Counted from the first letter of the stretch, positions 43,147-53,476 are shown. The stretch: 64,000 nt of DNA from Streptomyces sp. TS71-3 (GCF_018327685.1 NZ_BNEL01000001.1:868001-932000), one strand, 5' to 3'. The notes: generated by a model from the sequence alone, not told the origin. Numbers and translations: made by a program.

Positions 43147-44799
43147 ATGGCCGATGACCCGGCAGACGGAAGTGCACTGGACGGTGGCCAGCCCGACTGG
43201 CCGGGCTGGCCGGAGGAGGCGGCAGAGCGCTACCGGAGTGCCGGATACTGGGCGGGCCGGACCTTCGGCGCCTATCTGGAGTCCTGGGCCCGCGCGCGCC
43301 CCGACCGCCCGGCCCTTGTCGACGGCGAGCAGACCTGGACCTACGCGGAACTGCACACGGCAGCCATCGAACGCGCCTGCGGCCTGCATGCCCTGGGTGT
43401 CGCCGAGGGGGACCGCGTCGTGCTGCACCTGCCCAACAGCGCGGAGTTCGCGCTCCAATGGTTCGCGCTCCAGCTCCTCGGCGCCGTTCCGGTGCACGCC
43501 ATGCCCGCGCACCGCAGCGCCGAGGTGCGCGATCTGCTCGGCTCGTCCGGCGCGAGCGCCTATCTGATCCCGGACCGCCACCAGCGCTTCGACTACCGCC
43601 CCATGGCGGCCGAGCTCCTCCGCTCCGAGCCCTGCCTGCGGCAGGTCGTGGTGCACGGCGACACCGGCGGCCACCCCGGCTTCACCGCCGCCGGCGACCT
43701 CGCGAGCCACGGCACATCACTGCCGCGGCGCGGCGCGAGTGACCCGTCCGGCCTGGCGGCGCTGCTGCTCTCCGGCGGTACCACGGGCCGTCCGAAGCTG
43801 ATCCCGCGCACCCACGACGACTACGCCTACAACGCCCGCGCCGCGGCGGCGGCATCCGGCCTCACCGAGCGCAGCGTCTATCTCGCCGTACTCCCGATGG
43901 GCTTCAACTTCGCACTCGCCTGCCCCGGCGTGCTGGGCACCCTCATGACCGGCGGCACGGTGGTGGTCGCACCGGATCCGAGCCCTCAGACCGCATTCGC
44001 GCTCATCGAGCGGCGCGGCGTCACGATCACCGCGATCAGCCCGGCCCTCGTGCCGTACTGGCTGGACGAGCACGCGCACGCCCCCGATGCCCTGAGCGGC
44101 CTCCAGGTCCTCCAGGTGGGCGGCGCCCGGTTGCCCGACGCGTCCGCCCGGCGGCTGGGCCGCGAGCTGCGGGTCACGGTGCAGCAGGTCTTCGGCATGG
44201 CGGAGGGCCTGATCTGCGTCACCCGCCTCGACGACCCGCAGCAACTGATCTGCACCACCCAGGGCCGCCCCCTCTCGCCGGCCGACGAGATCCGCATCGT
44301 CGATGACCTGGGCCGTGACGTCCCGGATGGCGAGCCGGGCGAACTCCTCACCCGCGGCCCCTACACCCTCCGCGGCTACTACCGCGCGCCCGAGCACAAC
44401 GCCCGGTCCTTCACCCCGGACGGCTTCTACGTCACCGGCGACATCGTCCGCCGCCTCCCCTCCGGCCATCTGGTGGTGACGGGCCGTTCCAAGGACCAGA
44501 TCAACCGCGGCGGCGAGAAGATCGCGGCCGGGGAGGTCGAGGAGCACCTGCTCGCCCACCCGGACATCAAGGCGGCCGCGCTCGTCGCCGCCCCGGACGA
44601 GCGCTGGGGCGAGCGTTCGGTGGCCTACCTGGTCTGCACCCAGCCGCCCCCCACCCCTCGTGCCCTGGCCGACTTCCTGCGTGGACGCGGCCTGGCCGCC
44701 CACAAGGCGCCGGACGAGGTCGTCGCGGTGGACGCCCTCCCCCTGACGCCGGTGGGCAAGGTCGACAAGCAGGCCCTGCGCGCCGGCGTGGGGGCCTGA
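43147..44799 (+). CDS. Salicyl-AMP ligase (YbtE/MbtA/DhbE family)
   Basis: A 550-aa stand-alone adenylating enzyme that activates an aryl acid and loads it on the aryl carrier of NRPS1. The P-loop is LLLSGGTTGRPKLIPRTHDDY, A5 is 'VQQVFGMAEGL', A7 is 'YVTGDIVRR' and A10 is 'LTPVGKVDKQALR' with the catalytic Lys. The specificity segment reads FNFALACPG: Cys occupies the position that is Ser in 2,3-dihydroxybenzoate ligases and Cys in salicylate ligases, so salicylate is predicted. This agrees with the salicylate synthase at the operon end. The ATG at 43147 follows a CAGGAGGA ribosome site. It is transcribed divergently from NRPS1. Confidence 0.92.
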   Translation: MADDPADGSALDGGQPDWPGWPEEAAERYRSAGYWAGRTFGAYLESWARARPDRPALVDGEQTWTYAELHTAAIERACGLHALGVAEGDRVVLHLPNSAEFALQWFALQLLGAVPVHAMPAHRSAEVRDLLGSSGASAYLIPDRHQRFDYRPMAAELLRSEPCLRQVVVHGDTGGHPGFTAAGDLASHGTSLPRRGASDPSGLAALLLSGGTTGRPKLIPRTHDDYAYNARAAAAASGLTERSVYLAVLPMGFNFALACPGVLGTLMTGGTVVVAPDPSPQTAFALIERRGVTITAISPALVPYWLDEHAHAPDALSGLQVLQVGGARLPDASARRLGRELRVTVQQVFGMAEGLICVTRLDDPQQLICTTQGRPLSPADEIRIVDDLGRDVPDGEPGELLTRGPYTLRGYYRAPEHNARSFTPDGFYVTGDIVRRLPSGHLVVTGRSKDQINRGGEKIAAGEVEEHLLAHPDIKAAALVAAPDERWGERSVAYLVCTQPPPTPRALADFLRGRGLAAHKAPDEVVAVDALPLTPVGKVDKQALRAGVGA

Positions 44800-45093
44800 G
44801 CTCTCCGCGGGGGCGCGCGGAGTGCCGAGACGTACCGAGATCACGGTTGACCGTCGCTCCCGCCGGTACGCGTCGCCGCTAGCTTCCCGTTCGTGGCCGA
44901 GGTTCGGGCGGCCCAGAAGTCGGCATAGCGCCGCCGAGAAGTTTCGCTGATCGCTGACGCTCCCCGTTCCATATCCGTATCCGTCGTTGACCGCGCCGTC
45001 CCGCATCCGAGCCCGTTCCGTGTGCCCGGCCGGCTGACGGAGTTCCCGGCCGGACCGTACGGCTGGATGGAGCGAAGCCTCCCGCGCCGGCCG

Positions 45094-45316
45094 GTGTTGC
45101 GTCGGCCGCCCTGGTTGACGGCGGCGACCGAGGAGTCCAGGGTGCGCACGAAGGGCACGATGCCGTTGGAGCGGCCGTTGGTGCCGCGGATCAGCGAGCC
45201 GCGGGAGCGGATGCGACTGTAAAGGGTCCTTGCCCTAGGGGATTCCGGTGCCGCCCGAGTGCTTGGAGAGCCGGGCCACCTGGTGGCAGCGCTCGTAGAG
45301 GGAGTCGGCCCGCCCA
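45094..45316 (-). pseudogene. Fragment of ribonucleotide reductase alpha subunit (NrdA type)
   Basis: The minus strand encodes IRSRGSLIRGTNGRSNGIVP and 'FVRTLDSSVAAVNQGGRRN' (45217-45096), the conserved 'RGTNG-SNGIVP...VDQGG' region of class I ribonucleotide reductase large subunits. Immediately upstream in another frame are 'ADSLYERCHQVARLSKHSGGTGIP', the preceding conserved segment. The frameshift, lack of the rest of about 800 residues and loss of the following 'R-K-G-A-x-A-x-Y-L-E-P-W' motif show a pseudogene. It lies 105 bp from the right 98-bp repeat. The rest of 44800-45820 shows no gene that I can support. Confidence 0.75.
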
Positions 45317-45420
45317 CCGTGTAATGACGGTTCGAAGGAGCGCCGCGGCGAAGGTGCCCGTAAGCCTGCGCTTGGGGCGGCTTGGCGCGCCGGCTGGAAT
45401 AGGGTCAAGTGAGGAGTCAG

Positions 45421-45518
45421 GCCGGTTGGTCACGCGGGCCGATTCTGGCGGCGGGCCCGCACGCCGACCCCTGATCGCGTGGGGGCCCGCCGGTGGCAAC
45501 GGCCGGGACCGCCACCCC
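45421..45518 (+). repeat. Right copy of the 98-bp direct repeat
   Basis: This matches 10396-10493 with two mismatches (positions 45 and 81 of the repeat), same orientation. It lies between the nrdA fragment and the ECF sigma gene. A candidate right boundary of the zinc island. Confidence 0.85.
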
Positions 45519-45818
45519 CCACAGGAGAGGCCCCGGCCGCCGCACGGCACGGGCCGCACGGCGGCCCGTATCTTGTTCAGCGCCGGGAGGACGGTTTGTG
45601 TCACACCCCACCCCGAGCGGCACTAGTTGCACGTTGTACAAACATGGACGGGAGGACGCGGAGCCCGTAGCGTCCCTCCAGACCGGCCGGACGATCCCGA
45701 CGACCGGCGCGAAGCCACCCACAACCACGACCGCGACCATCAATGCAGCAACCACGACGGCCGGCGGCCGGGTGCGCGAGAGCGGCGCCGGTCGAGGTGC
45801 AGAGAAGGGCAGCCTGTA

Positions 45819-46523
45819 GTGCTGGGGGACGACGCGGAGTTGACTGCCGCGGTGAGTGCGGCACAGCACGGGGACGAGAACGCGTTCCGTACCGTGTACC
45901 GCGCCGTGCACCCGCGGCTGCTCGGGTACGTGCGGACGCTGGTCGGCGAGTTCGAGGCCGAGGACGTCACCTCGGAGGCGTGGCTCCAGATAGCCCGGGA
46001 CCTCGACAGGTTCAGCGGGGACGCCGACCGGTTCCGCGGCTGGACCGCGCGGATCGCGCGCAACCGCGCCCTCGACCACATACGGATGCGGGGCAGGCGC
46101 CCCGCGGTCGGCGGTGACGAGTCGGAGCTGACGGGAAAGCCGTCCCCCTCGGACACCGCGGGCGAGGCGATGGAGTCCCTCGCCACGAACCGTACGCTGG
46201 CCCTGATCGCCCAGCTTCCCCAGGACCAGGCAGAGGCCGTGGTGCTCCGCGTCGTCGTCGGCCTCGACGCCAAGACGGCCGCACAGACGCTCGGCAAGCG
46301 CCCGGGGGCCGTCCGCACCGCCGCGCACCGCGGTCTGAAACGGCTCGCCGAGTTGCTCGGCCCGCAGGAGGAGTTCTTGGAGGACGGCCCGCGCGCGACG
46401 GAGGGTATCCGCCCGGACATTCCGGGTGAGCTCGACTCGGTTCCGCACCAGCGGCCCCGAACGCGTACGGTGACGTCCGCGGGTGTGACGCAATCACGCC
46501 TGCGGACGCAGAAGGACATGTGA
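45819..46523 (+). CDS. ECF-type RNA polymerase sigma factor
   Basis: A 234-aa group 4 sigma factor. Region 2 is visible in 'FRTVYRAVHPRLLGYVRTLVGEFEAEDVTSEAWLQIARDL' and 'RFRGWTARIARNRALDHIR', region 4 in 'LALIAQLPQDQAEAVVLRVVVGLDAKTAAQTLGKRPGAVRTAAHRGLKRL'. The GTG at 45819 with GAAGGG 9 nt upstream is chosen; the longer frame is Arg-rich shadow. The C-terminal about 50 residues after region 4 are unstructured. The gene overlaps the next by TGATG, and that protein is a likely membrane partner. Confidence 0.9.
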   Translation: MLGDDAELTAAVSAAQHGDENAFRTVYRAVHPRLLGYVRTLVGEFEAEDVTSEAWLQIARDLDRFSGDADRFRGWTARIARNRALDHIRMRGRRPAVGGDESELTGKPSPSDTAGEAMESLATNRTLALIAQLPQDQAEAVVLRVVVGLDAKTAAQTLGKRPGAVRTAAHRGLKRLAELLGPQEEFLEDGPRATEGIRPDIPGELDSVPHQRPRTRTVTSAGVTQSRLRTQKDM

Positions 46524-47698
46524 TGGCCGACGAGAGCCGTGTCTTTCCGGAGGACACAGGAGACCCGCTCCGGGCCCCGGGAATGTGGCTGGACGAGGCC
46601 ACCGCGGAGGGCCTTCTCTCTGGCGTGTCCCCTGACGCCCTGGCTGGAGGCGCAGGTCTCGATCCCCGAGGCGCGGCCGAACTGGTCGGCCTCGTCAAGG
46701 TGCTGAACGCTCTGCGGGAACAGGCAGGGGACGCCGCCGCGAGCCGTTCGGTGCCGGCGGCCGGCGCCGCGGGCGAGCTGCCCGGTGAGGCCGCGGCGCT
46801 GGCCGCGTTCCGGCATGCCCGCGACACAGCGTCACGGGGCGTGGCGGCGGACGCGATCCCTCCGCGGATTCCGCAACCGGTGCACGGCCGGCGCGCCGAG
46901 GGCGAGCCCTCGCCCGTGGAGATCGGCTCCGTGCACCTCGCCGGCGGCACGGGCGATCATGCTACGCGCGGTGATCATTTCCGCTGGCGGCCCCTGCGCT
47001 TCGGGCTCGCCGCGACGCTCGCCGGATGCATGCTCGGCGGCGCCGCCGTCGTCGCCGGACTGCTGCCGTCCCCGGTGGGCGGCCTCGGCAGGCCCGGCCC
47101 CGCCGTCTCCGTCTCCGGCGCCGAGACCCCCGACGGTTCGGACCCCTCCGCCGGCGGCTCCGGCAGCGGCGCGCCCCGGTCACCCGGCGACCCCGCGGGA
47201 CCCGGCGGATCCGGTGCGCCCTCCGGCGGATCGGACGGCAGAGGCGGCGAGCAGGGCCACGGCAAGGACAAGAAGGACGGCGCCCACGGAACGTCCGAAA
47301 ACTGGTGGGCGAAGATGGTCAGTGCCTGCCAGGACTACCGCGGCGGCAAGCCCCTCGACGGCAAGAGCCAGCACGACCTGGAGAAGGCCGCCAACGGCTC
47401 GGAACGCGTCGCCCACTTCTGCGAGGGCCTCCTCGCGGACCAGGGCGGCCCGGGCAAGGAGAACGGCGCCCCTCCGGCCCAGGGCCCCGGCAACCACGAC
47501 ACCAGCGGAAACGACACCGCCGGCAACGAAGGCGACGACGGCGGCCCGGACACCCCCGACTCCGGCGGCGGCCCGAAGAACGACGCTCCGGGCGACGGTG
47601 CCGGCGTCACTCCGAGCGCCACCGACAGCGCTCCCACACCCTCCACGAGCTCCGAGACGCCCGCGGGTGTGACATTTTCAGACCCCCCGACGCAGTAG
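46523..47698 (+). CDS. Putative anti-sigma membrane protein
   Basis: A 391-aa protein. The N-terminal about 150 residues are cytoplasmic-like, one transmembrane helix is 'FGLAATLAGCMLGGAAVVAGLL' (about 160-181), and the outer part is a long Gly/Pro/Ser/Asp-rich low-complexity region interrupted by a small folded-looking segment 'NWWAKMVSACQDYRGGKPLDG' with two cysteines spaced about 35 residues apart. It begins directly after the sigma gene (TGATG), so it probably controls that sigma factor, although no canonical zinc anti-sigma motif (H-x3-C-x2-C) is visible. Confidence 0.7.
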   Translation: MADESRVFPEDTGDPLRAPGMWLDEATAEGLLSGVSPDALAGGAGLDPRGAAELVGLVKVLNALREQAGDAAASRSVPAAGAAGELPGEAAALAAFRHARDTASRGVAADAIPPRIPQPVHGRRAEGEPSPVEIGSVHLAGGTGDHATRGDHFRWRPLRFGLAATLAGCMLGGAAVVAGLLPSPVGGLGRPGPAVSVSGAETPDGSDPSAGGSGSGAPRSPGDPAGPGGSGAPSGGSDGRGGEQGHGKDKKDGAHGTSENWWAKMVSACQDYRGGKPLDGKSQHDLEKAANGSERVAHFCEGLLADQGGPGKENGAPPAQGPGNHDTSGNDTAGNEGDDGGPDTPDSGGGPKNDAPGDGAGVTPSATDSAPTPSTSSETPAGVTFSDPPTQ

Positions 47699-47769
47699 AA
47701 AATGAGCCGACTGGTCATCGGCGGTGCACGAGCCGGGGTTCCCCCCGTACCCGCGGCTCAGTGCGATCG

Positions 47770-47806
47770 GCGCGGGCGGGACACGTTCCCCCGGTCCCGC
47801 CCGCGC
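47770..47806 (+). terminator. Strong hairpin after the sigma/anti-sigma operon
   Basis: Perfect 13-bp arms GCGCGGGCGGGAC/GTCCCGCCCGCGC with an 11-nt loop, followed by CCCTTCTTTG. It is 72 bp after the stop codon. Confidence 0.8.
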
Positions 47807-47934
47807 CCCTTCTTTGCGGCTAATCCGCCGCCGCTCTCGCGTAGCTGGTTGAGCGCCGTTGGGGTTCCTCAATTGATGGCTGGGGTTCGTGGGGGGATTT
47901 TTTGTGGGTGGCTCTTGTGGGGGACTGCGCCCCG

Positions 47935-47973
47935 TAGGGGCGCGGGGAACTGCGCGAGCAAGCACCCACGGGC
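47935..47973 (+). repeat. Dispersed intergenic repeat B
   Basis: Contains AGGGGCGCGGGGAACTGCG then CGAGCAAGCACCCACGGG. It belongs to the same family as the copies at 65, 51604, 51741 and 51836. It lies between the terminator and the next convergent gene. Confidence 0.7.
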
Positions 47974-48062
47974 GGGTGGTCCGGGAACGACGGAGACGGC
48001 CCGTCCTGGACGGTGATCGGGGCGCAGCCCCGTCTTTTGAGGGCCGCAGCCGGGGCGCAGCC

Positions 48063-48512
48063 CTACTCGCCGAGCCGCCGCAAGAGCTCCGCGCGGCTGT
48101 CCCGGGTGAGGTGGTCCGCGATGGTGCCCGCACCGGAGGCCAGGTGGCCGGCGAGCACGTCGCCGGCGAGGCTCGCCGCCTCACCCAGCCCCGCCGGATC
48201 GCCGAGCAACTCGTCCCGCTGCTCCGCACCGAGCCCGGCCGGCGCCGGCGCCGCGGCCAGCAGCTCCCCGGGACCGTCAGCCAGCCCCCTGGCCACCGCG
48301 TCGAGGCGGACCTCCGACGTGCTCGGGCCGTGCAGCCCGGCCTGCTGCGCCTCGGCCCAGACGGCGGCGGCGAGGACCACCACGACGTGCGGCTGCCGGG
48401 CGCGCACCGGGCCGCCCGGTGACACGGAACCCAGGTGCGCGAGCACGAGTTCGTCGCCGGCGGACAAGGCGTACTCCCAATCGCCCGCGGAACGCGGGCC
48501 GGCTTCGGTCAT
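48063..48512 (-). CDS. Hypothetical Ala-rich protein
   Basis: A 149-aa protein beginning MTEAGPRSAGDWEYALSAGD. Alternating helices rich in Ala, Leu and Glu are predicted by eye. There is no signal peptide, cysteine pair or catalytic motif. I do not recognise a family. The ATG at 48512 is chosen because the extension of the frame upstream is Arg/Pro-rich. It lies 85 bp downstream of the L,D-transpeptidase gene on the same strand and might be co-transcribed. Confidence 0.6.
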   Translation of the reverse strand: MTEAGPRSAGDWEYALSAGDELVLAHLGSVSPGGPVRARQPHVVVVLAAAVWAEAQQAGLHGPSTSEVRLDAVARGLADGPGELLAAAPAPAGLGAEQRDELLGDPAGLGEAASLAGDVLAGHLASGAGTIADHLTRDSRAELLRRLGE

Positions 48513-48597
48513 GGCGGGCACGCTACCCGCCGTGCCCCCACCGCATCCCACCGGGAGAACCGCGCGCGGCCGGGACCTCGCACCGCCGGGCGCGGTG

Positions 48598-49482
48598 TCA
48601 GTACACGATGACCTTGTCGCCCGTCCTGACCTGGTCGAAGAGCGCGGCGATCTTCTGCTTGTCGCGGACGTTGACGCAGCCGTGGCTGGCACCGGCGTAG
48701 CCGCGGGCGGCGAAGTCGGAGGAGTAGTGGACCGCCTGCCCGCCGCTGAAGAACATCGCGTACGGCATGGGCGTGTGGTAGATCGTCGAGACGTGGTGGC
48801 GGGACCTGAAGAACACCTTGAACGCGCCCTCGCGGGTGGGCGTGTACTCCGAGCCGAACCGGACGTCCATCTGCGAGACCGTCCTGCCGTCGATGATCCA
48901 GGACAGGCTGCGGCTCTTCTTGCTGATGCACAGCGCCCGGCCCGTCAGGCAGCGCGGGTCCGGCCTTCCCCCACTGCCTGAAGGGCGTGGGAGGTGCCCC
49001 CAGGGCAGGGCCGTTGGCGGGAACAGCTCGTCATGGGACGGCGTGTGGGTCAGGGCGAGCAGCCGCTGCCAGGTGGCCCGGTCCGTGCCGCCGGTGCGGG
49101 GCAGGCCGTGGGCGCCCTGGAAGGCGCTGACGGCGGCGGTCGTGACGTCGCCGTAGAAGCCGGTCGGGGAGCGGTCGAAGTAGGACAGCATGTGCAGCCG
49201 GGCCTGGAGCTCGCGCACCTGGCCGCTCGTGGTGCCCTTCGCCATCACCAGCACCGGTTTCGGCGGCGCCGGAGCGTGCGTGGCCGGGGCCCGGGTGGTG
49301 TGCTGCGGTGCCGGGGCGCCGCCGCTGCCGCCCTGGGCGCTCGCGGCCGTCGGCGGGCGGACCGCGGGGCTGCCGGCGGTGCCCGTCACCTGGACGGGCC
49401 GGCAGCCGCTCAGCACCGCGAGCGCGGTGACCACGGCGACCGCCACGGCGAGGCGTGCCATGGACAGGACGGGTGTGCGCAT
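48598..49482 (-). CDS. L,D-transpeptidase lipoprotein with PG-binding domain
   Basis: A 294-aa cell-wall enzyme. A lipoprotein signal (hydrophobic 'LAVAVAVVTALAVLSGC' with lipobox Cys27) is followed by a Thr/Ala/Pro linker, a peptidoglycan-binding helix bundle (about 80-145, 'GQVRELQARLHMLSYFDRSPTG' to 'TDRATWQRLLAL') and a YkuD catalytic domain with the signature HGCVNVRDKQK (Cys nucleophile) and upstream His in 'VHYSSDF'. It forms 3-3 crosslinks in peptidoglycan or attaches proteins. A 37-bp copy of hairpin repeat A (48967-49003) is inserted in frame between the two domains and encodes about 12 extra residues near PTALPWGHLPRPSGSG. Confidence 0.9.
   Translation of the reverse strand: MRTPVLSMARLAVAVAVVTALAVLSGCRPVQVTGTAGSPAVRPPTAASAQGGSGGAPAPQHTTRAPATHAPAPPKPVLVMAKGTTSGQVRELQARLHMLSYFDRSPTGFYGDVTTAAVSAFQGAHGLPRTGGTDRATWQRLLALTHTPSHDELFPPTALPWGHLPRPSGSGGRPDPRCLTGRALCISKKSRSLSWIIDGRTVSQMDVRFGSEYTPTREGAFKVFFRSRHHVSTIYHTPMPYAMFFSGGQAVHYSSDFAARGYAGASHGCVNVRDKQKIAALFDQVRTGDKVIVY
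48967..49003 (+). repeat. Hairpin repeat A inside a coding region
   Basis: Identical in its core to the copy at 156-191 (TCCCCCACTGCCTGAAGGG... then GGAGGTGCCCCCAG). It lies within the L,D-transpeptidase gene, keeps the frame open, and adds a short Pro/Gly linker between domains. Confidence 0.8.
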
Positions 49483-49956
49483 GAGTCCCCCCGGCTCTTG
49501 CTCGACTGCCGTGAGAGATGCTTCCCGGTCCCGGGGCGCCGTGAACCCACGCCCGCCCCGGCGTGACGGCTGTCACGCCCGCTCGGCGATCCCCGGCGCC
49601 CGCCTCGCCGTGAGCGCCCGCAGACCGGCGCGGACCCCCGCTGCGAGCCGGGCCGGAACCCGTCGCCGTTCCGTCGCGAATCCGTGCGTTCCCGTCCATC
49701 CGGACGCATGCTGTGAGGAACTTCCTAGCGTGTGGCCCTCCACCGGCCGCTCAGCGGCAGATACAGTCCGTCGCGAGATCGGTCAGTTCCGCCTCGTCGC
49801 CCTCACGGGCCGTCACGGCTGCCCGTGTCCGCTGACCGTCCTCGCGGTGCGGCGTCGCCGGACGCCGGAACCGCCCGAACCCATCCCATCCAACGCCCAA
49901 TCACTAGAGGAGCCCGACCGGTTCCCCGGCTGACGGCTCCAGCGGGAGGCCCCACC
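49483..49956. other. Divergent promoter region
   Basis: 474 bp between the L,D-transpeptidase gene and the acyl-CoA mutase. No gene with a ribosome site or protein-like composition is seen. A strong GGGAGG ribosome site for the mutase lies at 49943-49948. Promoters for both genes should be here, but no clear -35/-10 pair stands out. Confidence 0.5.
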
Positions 49957-51540
<1,584 letters not shown>

Positions 51541-51603
51541 GGGCCGGCCTGACGGCCGGGTCCGCCCCGGTGGGGTTGTGTCGGTCGTGTCCGGACCACC
51601 GGC

Positions 51604-51870
51604 AGGTGGTGGTTGCTCGCGCAGTTCCCCGCGCCCCTAAAGGGCGGGGCTGCGCCCCGGCCCGCCCAGGGCGCGGGGCTGTGTGGATTTGCGGCTTCGC
51701 CGCGTGGCGCGCGGGTGTGGGGCTGTGCCCCGGCCCGCCTAGGGGCGCGGGGAACTGCGCAACCAGCCACGACGAGCCGTCAGGTCGTCAGCGGCCTGAA
51801 GAGGCTGGTTCTGTCGTCTCCCGGCCACCGGCAGGTGGTGGTTGCTCGCGCAGTTCCCCGCGCCCCTGAG
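51604..51870. repeat. Cluster of three repeat B copies
   Basis: Copies at 51604-51638 (inverted), 51741-51776 (direct) and 51836-51870 (inverted) share the core TTGCTCGCGCAGTTCCCCGC or its complement. Alternating orientation allows long stem formation. The cluster fills the convergent space between the mutase and the flavin monooxygenase and may act as a bidirectional terminator. Confidence 0.75.
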
Positions 51871-51897
51871 TGGGCCGGGGCTGACCCGGCCGTCAGG

Positions 51898-53427
51898 TCA
51901 CCCCCCGGTGGGGAACCAGGACGGGAGGGGCGGCGAGGTCGTGGCCGCCGAGGAGACGTACCCGTCCGGTCGGACGAGGAAGACCCCCGTGCCGTACGGC
52001 GCGTACGCGGGCACGCGGTGTACCCGGAGTACCCCGGGAACCGGATCCGGCAGCGCCGCGTCCGTGCCGACCGCGAGGAGCGTCCAGTGCGGGCCGCGGA
52101 AGACGTCGAAGAGCCGCACCCCGCCGGGGCTGCCGTCCGGTGCGCGGTCGCCGGCGTGCAGGGCGTCCTCCGCGAGCCCCGCCCGCGTCTCCGTGCACGA
52201 CGAGCCGCCGCGGTAGCCGAGGTCGAGCTGGCGGGTGGCCGCGCCCCGCCGGGCCTCGCCCCGGTGGATCCGCGTGGACAGCCCCAGCATCGCCGCGGCC
52301 ACCGGCATCCGCTCCTCCTCGTAACTGTCGAGCAGCTCCGCCGGGGCACCCAGGCGGAGCACCGCACCGAGCTTCCAGCCCAGGTTGTAGGCGTCCTGGA
52401 TGCTGGTGTTGAGGCCCTGCCCGCCGGCCGGCGAGTGCACGTGGGCGGCGTCCCCGGCGAGGAAGACCCGGCCGGACCTGAACCGGGCGGCCATCGCCGC
52501 GCGCGGCCGGAAGTCGGAGACCCAGCGCACCTCGGTCACGTCGCCTGCGTCCAGGTGCGAGCGGGCGGCGACCACCTTCCGGACGCCTTCTGCCGACACC
52601 TCCGGCTCCGCGCCGTCCGTGAACTGCGCGACGAGCTGGAAGTCCGCCAGGTGCGGCAGCGGGCAGAGGCTGAGGAAGCCCGCGCCGGGTCCGGCCGGCG
52701 GGAACGCGTGCCAGTGGTCGCGGTCGAGAGCCCCGGGCCGCAGCCGGACGTCCGCGACCATGATCGGGTTGGGGTCGACCGTCTCGCCGGTCATCGCGAC
52801 CCCGAGCGCCCGGCGGACGGTGGACCGGCCGCCGTCCGCGGCGACCGCGTAGCGCGCCCGCAGCGTCCTGCCGTCCGCGAGCAGGGCCCGGACCCCGTCC
52901 CCGTCCTGCTCAAGACCGTCGAGCGCGGCGCCGAACTCGACGTCCCCGCCCAGCTCCCCGAGCCGGGCGAAGAGGATCTCCTGCGTGCGCCACTGCGGCA
53001 GCAGCCACGGCATGGGGTACGGGACCGACTCCGACTCCTCCGGCTCGCCGAACATCCGGGACTCGCCGTCGGGCGCGCCGTCCCGCCAGTTCAGCACGGT
53101 CGGGGCGGGGCCGCCCGCGGCCAGCACCGCATCGATCACCCCGAGGTCCTCAAGGACCTCCATGGTGCGCGGCTGCACCCCCTTGCCCCGCGAACCGGGA
53201 AAGAGCGCCCCGGCCCGCTCGATCACCCGGGCACGCACGCCCCGGCGCGCCAGATCGCAGGCCAGCGCGAGGCCGGTCGGACCCGCGCCGACGATGAGTA
53301 CGTCGTCCGGTACGTCGTCCGGTGCGCGGTTCGGTGCGCCGTCGATGGGCCCGGTTCCCCGGGCACCGTCCACCGTCCGGGTCCCCTCCGGCTGCCGTTC
53401 TCCGCCCGCTGTTCCGCTCATGGCCAT
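51898..53427 (-). CDS. FAD-dependent aromatic-ring monooxygenase (PHBH/TetX-like)
   Basis: A 509-aa flavoprotein. The N-terminal FAD site is VLIVGAGPTGLALACDLARRG, the DG motif region is 'YAVAADGGRSTVRRALG', the GD motif is VFLAGDAAHVHSPAGGQGLN, and a C-terminal thioredoxin-like extension is seen ('GTGVFLVRPDGYVSS'). Such enzymes hydroxylate aromatic substrates, including antibiotics (rifampicin and tetracycline monooxygenases). The divergent TetR gene and twin operators suggest substrate-inducible expression. The ATG at 53427 or 53421 begins the protein. The substrate is unknown. Confidence 0.88.
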   Translation of the reverse strand: MAMSGTAGGERQPEGTRTVDGARGTGPIDGAPNRAPDDVPDDVLIVGAGPTGLALACDLARRGVRARVIERAGALFPGSRGKGVQPRTMEVLEDLGVIDAVLAAGGPAPTVLNWRDGAPDGESRMFGEPEESESVPYPMPWLLPQWRTQEILFARLGELGGDVEFGAALDGLEQDGDGVRALLADGRTLRARYAVAADGGRSTVRRALGVAMTGETVDPNPIMVADVRLRPGALDRDHWHAFPPAGPGAGFLSLCPLPHLADFQLVAQFTDGAEPEVSAEGVRKVVAARSHLDAGDVTEVRWVSDFRPRAAMAARFRSGRVFLAGDAAHVHSPAGGQGLNTSIQDAYNLGWKLGAVLRLGAPAELLDSYEEERMPVAAAMLGLSTRIHRGEARRGAATRQLDLGYRGGSSCTETRAGLAEDALHAGDRAPDGSPGGVRLFDVFRGPHWTLLAVGTDAALPDPVPGVLRVHRVPAYAPYGTGVFLVRPDGYVSSAATTSPPLPSWFPTGG

Positions 53428-53439
53428 CCCCGTTCCGTC

Positions 53440-53454
53440 CTTAACGTTGTTAAG
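53440..53454. promoter_or_regulatory. TetR operator 1
   Basis: CTTAACGTTGTTAAG has perfect 6-bp arms CTTAAC/GTTAAG, 13 bp upstream of the monooxygenase start. It matches the second site at 53477 in both arms. Confidence 0.75.
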
Positions 53455-53476
53455 TTCGCCTTTTCCGGAGCATGCC

